A stretch of 37,956 nt of DNA from Gammaproteobacteria bacterium (GTDB taxonomy: Bacteria; Pseudomonadota; Gammaproteobacteria; GCA-001735895), in NCBI GenBank assembly GCA_029862125.1, contig JAOTXY010000029.1:1-37956 (forward strand), given 5' to 3'. Shown here piece after piece: positions 33,572 through 37,956 of this stretch. The position numbers were made by a program, and so were the translations under genes. Under the pieces are notes generated by a model, which was not told the origin of the DNA, did no database searches, and saw nothing but the letters and a program-made list of their open reading frames with translations. Positions within the stretch are counted from its first letter, which is position 1, and each line of letters opens with the position of its first letter.

Positions 33572-33886
33572 CTATTGGACAGCAGTTTCCTCACGGATTG
33601 TTTCTACACAGGTCCAGCCCCAGGACTCCAGTTTTTCGACAAAACCTTTGGCTTTGAATTCACAATACGCGGCGTCGTTCTGTGCAGTCCACAGCACCTG
33701 GTCCTCAACTCCCTCGGTCAGTTTTTTGTACAGGACCTGGCACGGTAAGGGAGCCGATGTGGTCTGCTCCATATGCACTTCACGTACGTCATTCCCAAGG
33801 CGGCAGCTCCATGAATCCGCATAGGCACTCAGCGGCACCAGGAATGAAATAGCAAGTATCAGTATTGTCCGGTTGAGAAGTCTCAT
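33572..33886 (-). CDS. Small secreted hypothetical protein
   Basis: A 104-aa protein with a clear Sec signal (MRLLNRTILILAISFLVPLS, cleavage after AYA near residue 23) and a mature part with four Cys (WSCRLG, PLPCQVL, YCEFKA, WTCVET), suggesting two disulfides in the periplasm. ATG 33886 has AGGAGAG 7 nt upstream, a strong site; the TTG just before it is not needed. The gene is alone. I do not recognise a named family. Confidence 0.8.
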   Translation of the reverse strand: MRLLNRTILILAISFLVPLSAYADSWSCRLGNDVREVHMEQTTSAPLPCQVLYKKLTEGVEDQVLWTAQNDAAYCEFKAKGFVEKLESWGWTCVETIREETAVQ

Positions 33887-34069
33887 CAAAGTTCTCTCCT
33901 ATATTGATTTAAATTCAATGTGTCTACACTGTAATGTTAACAAGATTAAACGAAAACATTTCGATCAAATCATCACTCATTAATAATATAGCTCACTTAA
34001 AATCGAAAGATACCCCCTGTCGCTGCCTCGAGGGATGATTCATATCAAGCTTTCAGATATTAGACGCGT

Positions 34070-35341
34070 TTGAAGTCTGACGATATCGCACAAGCGTTAA
34101 CTTTTCGGATACAATTTTACCAATTTATTACGCAACCCTCGAATTTCAAGGTGAATCGCCCGATTCGAATCGAAACACCGAGCAAACAAAGACCCTCGAT
34201 CGAGAGCATCGAGAGGCAAAAGCGTAACCTATCCGTCCGCTGGGAAGACGGACATCAAAGCCTGTTCCATCATATATGGCTGCGCGACAATTGTACCTGT
34301 TCCCAATGCGGTGACCGTAGCGGCGGCCATCGATACCTGGAACTGGGTAGCGTTGACCCAGATATTGCACCTGAAGAGCTATCAATTGATTCTTCGGGTT
34401 CGTTGCAGATCAGGTGGCAGGGAGACGGACATCTCAGCAGTTACACGCCAGCCTGGTTGCGTGAGCATTGCTATTCGAGCGACTCGATCGTCAGGCGTCG
34501 GCAACAACCCGTGCTGTGGGATTCGACGCTCAACGGCAAAATACATGAATGGGATTACGAACAGGTCCTCGCCGAGGATTCGACTCGTCTGCAGATGTTT
34601 CAACATATAAACGACTATGGCTTTGCAATTATCAACGCGGTACCCACGCTGGAGGATCAGATTGAAAGCCTGGCATCAGCTTTCGGATTCATCCGGGAAA
34701 CCCATTACGGGCGTATATTCGACCTGATATCAACACCTCAACAGCGTATTCTGGCGCAAACGGCGCATGCCATACGGCCGCACAATGATGAATTGTTCCG
34801 TGACCCGATACCGGGTCTGTTTATGATGCATTGCCTGCGCGCCAGCGAGTGCGGTGGAGGCGCATCGATCCTGGTCGACGGTTTCAGCGCGGCGCAACGA
34901 TTACGATCGGAACACGAGGAAATGTTTGATTTGCTGTGTCGGGTACCGATTCCTCACCGCAGGTTCCTGGTCGATGACGTCGACGACGTGGCGCTATCGG
35001 CGAACTGGCGCAGTATCGAGTTGGACCGCTACGGTGATATCAAGGCGGTACACATTAACGAACGCACCATGGCACCCCTGGATACGGACGAGAATTCAGT
35101 CGAACCCGTTTACCAGGCGCTGCAACAATTGCTGGCACTGGTCTATGCACCGGAGACCTGCGTAACCTATCGGCTGGAGGCCGGTCAGGCCGCGGTGATG
35201 GATAATCATCGCGTGTTGCACGCTCGCGCTGCGTTTAATGGGAACCGGCACATCAGGCAGTGCCACGTGGACCGGGACGAGTTTTTCAGTCGTCTGCGTG
35301 CGCTACGACGGCGCCTCGATTCCGATCAGGTTTATCGGTAG
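34070..35341 (+). CDS. Gamma-butyrobetaine dioxygenase (TauD/BBOX family)
   Basis: Fe(II)/2-oxoglutarate oxygenase expected to hydroxylate gamma-butyrobetaine to L-carnitine in the cytoplasm. The N-terminal zinc domain (DUF971 type) is WLRDNCTCSQC with Cys75, Cys77, Cys80 and His87. The catalytic domain has the HxD pair in AIRPHNDELFRDPIPGLFMMHC (His238, Asp240), the distal His in NHRVLHARAAF (His384), and the 2OG-binding Arg in NRHIRQCHVDRDEF (about 396). Numbers assume the TTG at 34070; the first 45 residues look unlike the family and GTG 34151 is possible, neither with a good ribosome site. Trimethyllysine dioxygenase-like activity is an alternative. Confidence 0.87.
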   Translation: MKSDDIAQALTFRIQFYQFITQPSNFKVNRPIRIETPSKQRPSIESIERQKRNLSVRWEDGHQSLFHHIWLRDNCTCSQCGDRSGGHRYLELGSVDPDIAPEELSIDSSGSLQIRWQGDGHLSSYTPAWLREHCYSSDSIVRRRQQPVLWDSTLNGKIHEWDYEQVLAEDSTRLQMFQHINDYGFAIINAVPTLEDQIESLASAFGFIRETHYGRIFDLISTPQQRILAQTAHAIRPHNDELFRDPIPGLFMMHCLRASECGGGASILVDGFSAAQRLRSEHEEMFDLLCRVPIPHRRFLVDDVDDVALSANWRSIELDRYGDIKAVHINERTMAPLDTDENSVEPVYQALQQLLALVYAPETCVTYRLEAGQAAVMDNHRVLHARAAFNGNRHIRQCHVDRDEFFSRLRALRRRLDSDQVYR

Positions 35342-35350
35342 TCATGAGTT

Positions 35351-36232
35351 CTATCCGGGATCGGCCTCCTGCATTATCCAGTCGCGGAAAGTTATGATGG
35401 CAGACCCGGATTTTGCACCTCGCGGATACACCAGGTAGTAACCGTATGCATCTAATTTGACGGGTTGATACTGGTACAACCGACCTGCCCTTACCTCGTC
35501 GTCAACCAGAAAATCATAAAGTGCGATACCCTGGCCGTCGATAACTGCCTGCACCCGCACGTTAGGATCGGGAATTACCAGGTCGTTCGATCCTGGCGAC
35601 CACTCCAGCCCCGCAGCGTCAAACCAGTCCATCCAGGCCTCGCTGCCGTCACGATCATGCAGCAGGGTTTGGCGATTGATTACGCTAGCAACACCTTGCG
35701 CCGTTATTTGCTCGCCGATTTCCCGGCTCGCCGTCAGCAATGCGGGGCACTGAAAAATCAATTCTGTTTCCAGCGTTTCATCGTCCCACTCACCCTTGCC
35801 CCAACGTACAGCAAGATCGAGATCATTGGCGCGCAAATCCATCAGGTCGACCAGCGGCTGGATGCGCAGACCGATCTCGGGATGCTCGGTAATGAAATGC
35901 ATCAATCGAGGAGATAACCAACGCGACGCGAAATACGTCGCCATGCCGATCGTAATACGGTCCCTGTTTTGTTGCCTTAGCGCGACTATTTCGCGCTCAA
36001 CATTGTCAAATAAAGTTCTGCATACCTGGAGCAGGTTTGAACCCTTCTCGGTTAAACTGAGTTTACGTTTCGATCGAGAAAAGACATCGAATCCCAGCTC
36101 GGCCTCGAGCTGCTGAATTTGATAACTAATTGCACCCTTGGTCAGATTCAACTCGTCGGCTGCTGCCCCCATGTTCAAATGGCCGGCCACAACGATAAAG
36201 CTGCGTAGATTGTCGAAATTTCGAAATCGCAT
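35351..36232 (-). CDS. LysR-family transcriptional regulator
   Basis: A 293-aa regulator. The N-terminal winged helix covers residues about 5-64 (LRSFIVVAGHLNMGAAADEL, LTKGAISYQIQQLEAELG, FSRSKRKLSLTEKG) and is GcvA-like in its GAISYQI recognition helix. The rest is the periplasmic-binding-protein-like effector domain. It is transcribed divergently from the GcvT-like gene and converges on the butyrobetaine dioxygenase gene with a 9-bp gap, so it probably controls one or both; effector unknown. Confidence 0.95.
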   Translation of the reverse strand: MRFRNFDNLRSFIVVAGHLNMGAAADELNLTKGAISYQIQQLEAELGFDVFSRSKRKLSLTEKGSNLLQVCRTLFDNVEREIVALRQQNRDRITIGMATYFASRWLSPRLMHFITEHPEIGLRIQPLVDLMDLRANDLDLAVRWGKGEWDDETLETELIFQCPALLTASREIGEQITAQGVASVINRQTLLHDRDGSEAWMDWFDAAGLEWSPGSNDLVIPDPNVRVQAVIDGQGIALYDFLVDDEVRAGRLYQYQPVKLDAYGYYLVYPRGAKSGSAIITFRDWIMQEADPG

Positions 36233-36250
36233 GCTACTGTTTAAATTATT

Positions 36251-36266
36251 TTGACAATCAGGTCAA
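36251..36266. promoter_or_regulatory. Candidate LysR binding site in the divergent promoter region
   Basis: The inverted repeat TTGAC-6nt-GTCAA lies 19 bp upstream of the lysR start and about 115 bp upstream of the GcvT-like gene, embedded in AT-rich DNA. It matches the loose interrupted-dyad form of LysR sites. TTGACA would also be a perfect -35 on the plus strand, but no fitting -10 follows. Confidence 0.4.
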
Positions 36267-36381
36267 TTTATTTGATTGGAATGTTTAATTTCCTGCTATT
36301 AGCATTGATCTATTGTTACAAGCTGGTTTGAACAAATTATTTATACGAAGCTTTTGTTAAAAATCCAATCGGGAAAAAACG

Positions 36382-37485
36382 ATGACTGAACTTTCACGCA
36401 CCTCGGCGCTTGCGTCACGACATACCGAACTGGGATCGGGACTGGAAGACTGGAACGACATGGGAACGGCCTGGAGCTATAACAGCGATCCCAATGACGA
36501 ACACGATGCGATTCGCGAAGCCGCCGGTATGTTCGACATGTCGCCACTGAAAAAGGTGTTCGTTCGTGGCCCCGATGCGGCGAAAGTTATAGATCATGTC
36601 ATCACACGCGATATGACGACAATCTACCCGGGGAAGTCTGCTTATGGCGCTATTCTGACCGAACAGGGTACGGTATGTGACGATGCCATTATCGCCAATA
36701 ACGGCGATGATGAATGGATGCACTGCCACGGCTCGGGGGAAAGCATGCAGCGGTTGCTGGAGTCCGCCGAGGGGCTCAACGTCGATATCGAACTGGACGA
36801 CGACCTGCACAACATTTCACTACAGGGCCCGAAGGCGCTACAACTGCTCGATGCACACACCCCGATTGACCTGAATGAAATGCAGTATTTTCATCACCAG
36901 GCAACGCAGTTGTTTGGCCACCCCTGTCGTCTTTCACGTACCGGTTACTCGGGGGAGCGCGGTTACGAAATCTTTGCCAGTGCCGCGGTCGTCGGCGATA
37001 TCTGGGACCAGATTCTCGGGCACGGGTCGGAACTGGGCATCATGCCCTGCTCTTTTGCCTCGCTCGACAAGGTTCGTATCGAAGCAGCGTTACTGTTCTT
37101 TGGCTATGACATGACGGCAGAACACACACCCTGGGAAGTCGGCCTCGGTTTTACCGTGAATCGAAACAAGGGCGACTTTCGCGGCAAGCAGGCAGCTCTA
37201 GCCTCCGAAGGACAGGAACGATTTATTGCGGCCGGGGTTTCAATCGATCATGACGACGCACTTATCGGGGGCGAAATACTAAATCTCGATGGGGAGGTAG
37301 TTGGCGTCATCAACAGCCCCTGCTATTCGCACCGGCTCAACCAGTCGCTGGCGCTGGTACACCTGCGCCCCGACGCAGCGCAACCCGGGACGCGGCTTGA
37401 TGTCATCAGTGATGTTTTTTCCGGCAATGCCACGGTCGAGTCGATTCCTTTCTTCGACCCTGCCAAGTCGCGTACGCACAGCTGA
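36382..37485 (+). CDS. Aminomethyltransferase (GcvT)-family protein
   Basis: THF-dependent methyl- or methylene-transfer protein of 367 aa. GcvT-superfamily marks are AAGMFDMSPLKKVFVRGPDA near residue 50, ITRDMTTIYPGKSAYGAILT, then ISLQGPKAL, SRTGYSGERGYEIF (the conserved Tyr-Ser-Gly-Glu-x-Gly-Tyr-Glu) and the C-terminal barrel EVVGVINSPCYSHRLNQSLAL. There is no gcvH or gcvP nearby, so it is not the glycine-cleavage T protein. It lies 11 nt upstream of an MttB-family gene, which suggests that it passes methyl groups from a betaine or methylamine to THF. GGGA precedes the ATG by 8-9 nt. Confidence 0.87.
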   Translation: MTELSRTSALASRHTELGSGLEDWNDMGTAWSYNSDPNDEHDAIREAAGMFDMSPLKKVFVRGPDAAKVIDHVITRDMTTIYPGKSAYGAILTEQGTVCDDAIIANNGDDEWMHCHGSGESMQRLLESAEGLNVDIELDDDLHNISLQGPKALQLLDAHTPIDLNEMQYFHHQATQLFGHPCRLSRTGYSGERGYEIFASAAVVGDIWDQILGHGSELGIMPCSFASLDKVRIEAALLFFGYDMTAEHTPWEVGLGFTVNRNKGDFRGKQAALASEGQERFIAAGVSIDHDDALIGGEILNLDGEVVGVINSPCYSHRLNQSLALVHLRPDAAQPGTRLDVISDVFSGNATVESIPFFDPAKSRTHS

Positions 37486-37496
37486 GTCAAAATCAG

Positions 37497-37956
37497 ATGT
37501 CGCGAGCCTCCGCCCGTCGGCGTTCTCTCGACCGCAACCGTGTTGAAGCTGGTGCAGCCACCGCGCCTGCGTTTTTGACCCGTAACATCCCCGCCTACGA
37601 ACTGCTCGACGAGGAGGCACTGGCCAGATTGGAGGATCACGCGGAATGGTTGCTCTCGGAAATCGGTATCGAGATTCGGGATGATCCCGAGGCACTGGAA
37701 CTATTCAGGCAGGCCGGTGCAACCATCGATGGTGAATTGCTGCGCTTCGACCCCGGTCATGTGCGAGCGCTTTGCCAAACCGCGCCCGTAACCTACACCA
37801 TGCATGCGCGTAATCCCGCACGTAATATCGAGTTTGGCGGTAATAACCTGGTCTTTGGATCCGCCTACGGCTCGCCTTTCGTGACCGACATCAAGGGCGG
37901 CCGGCGTTACGCCACGCTCGAGGATTTTCAAAATTTTATCAAGCTGACCTACCTGT
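37497..37956 (+). CDS. Trimethylamine methyltransferase (MttB) family protein, 3'-truncated
   Basis: First 153 codons of a methyltransferase gene cut by the window edge. Recognisable MttB-family pieces are the basic start (MSRASARRRSLDRNRVEAG), then EEALARLEDHAEWLLSEIGI, FDPGHVRALCQTAPVTYTMH, GSAYGSPFVTDIKGGRR and TLEDFQNFIKL. MttB proteins move a methyl group from trimethylamine, or in non-pyrrolysine members such as MtgB from glycine betaine, to a corrinoid protein. Non-Pyl MttB genes are common in marine aerobes. The region that would show a pyrrolysine codon lies outside the window. The gene follows the GcvT-like gene closely, so the two probably act together. Confidence 0.85.
   Translation, partial: MSRASARRRSLDRNRVEAGAATAPAFLTRNIPAYELLDEEALARLEDHAEWLLSEIGIEIRDDPEALELFRQAGATIDGELLRFDPGHVRALCQTAPVTYTMHARNPARNIEFGGNNLVFGSAYGSPFVTDIKGGRRYATLEDFQNFIKLTYL

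Overview
The window reads as a chromosomal segment of a heterotrophic, probably marine, gammaproteobacterium. This is inferred from gene style only: Proteobacteria-type families, moderate GC, tightly overlapping operons and many genes for algal osmolytes and organosulfonates. No rRNA, tRNA, CRISPR array, insertion sequence or phage gene was recognised. The recurring theme is uptake and catabolism of methylated and sulfonated small organics: a betaine-type transporter, (R)-DHPS/sulfolactate degradation, a DMSP-demethylase-like protein, a quaternary-amine-type Rieske oxygenase, gamma-butyrobetaine dioxygenase, a GcvT-like protein and an MttB-like methyltransferase.

Layout. 1-3653 (+): the 3' part of a BCCT transporter gene, a lipoprotein that fuses an OpuAC/ProX-type domain to a TAXI-type domain, and a UspA protein. 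3668-3716: a perfect 18-bp inverted repeat. 3724-6414 (+): DMT exporter, PhyH-type dioxygenase and R. etli-type L-asparaginase, overlapping. 6589-9798 (+): alpha/beta hydrolase, malonyl-CoA decarboxylase and a two-cupin protein. 9820-17875 (-): an eight-gene leftward block of GNAT, DMFase-like amidohydrolase, isochorismatase-like hydrolase, SAM methyltransferase, DmdA-like demethylase, HIUase/transthyretin-like protein, ThDP enzyme and FMN 2-hydroxyacid oxidase. 18006-18734 (-): a GntR/UTRA regulator. 18735-19047: a control region with two identical 14-bp palindromes. 19048-24071 (+): suyA, suyB, hpsN, a Rieske oxygenase and a secreted MBL-fold protein. 24317-25121: a possible small ORF, a cold-shock gene and a decayed DsrE-like gene. 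25187-33107 (-): a TerB-like gene and a seven-gene MoxR/DUF58/DUF4350/DUF4129/SpoIIM/RDD membrane operon. 33360-33465: REP-like hairpins. 33572-37956: a small secreted protein, gamma-butyrobetaine dioxygenase, LysR, a GcvT-like protein and the start of an MttB-family gene.

How the genes work together. HpsN oxidises (R)-DHPS to (R)-sulfolactate and SuyAB splits it to pyruvate and sulfite; the adjacent GntR protein probably represses this operon through the palindromes. The leftward block facing it combines 2-hydroxyacid oxidation, ThDP-dependent C-C cleavage, THF-dependent demethylation and amide hydrolysis. I know of no described pathway with this set, so it is the best candidate here for an undescribed catabolic system. 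The BCCT/fused-SBP/UspA locus is a second unusual arrangement, because BCCT carriers normally work without a binding protein.
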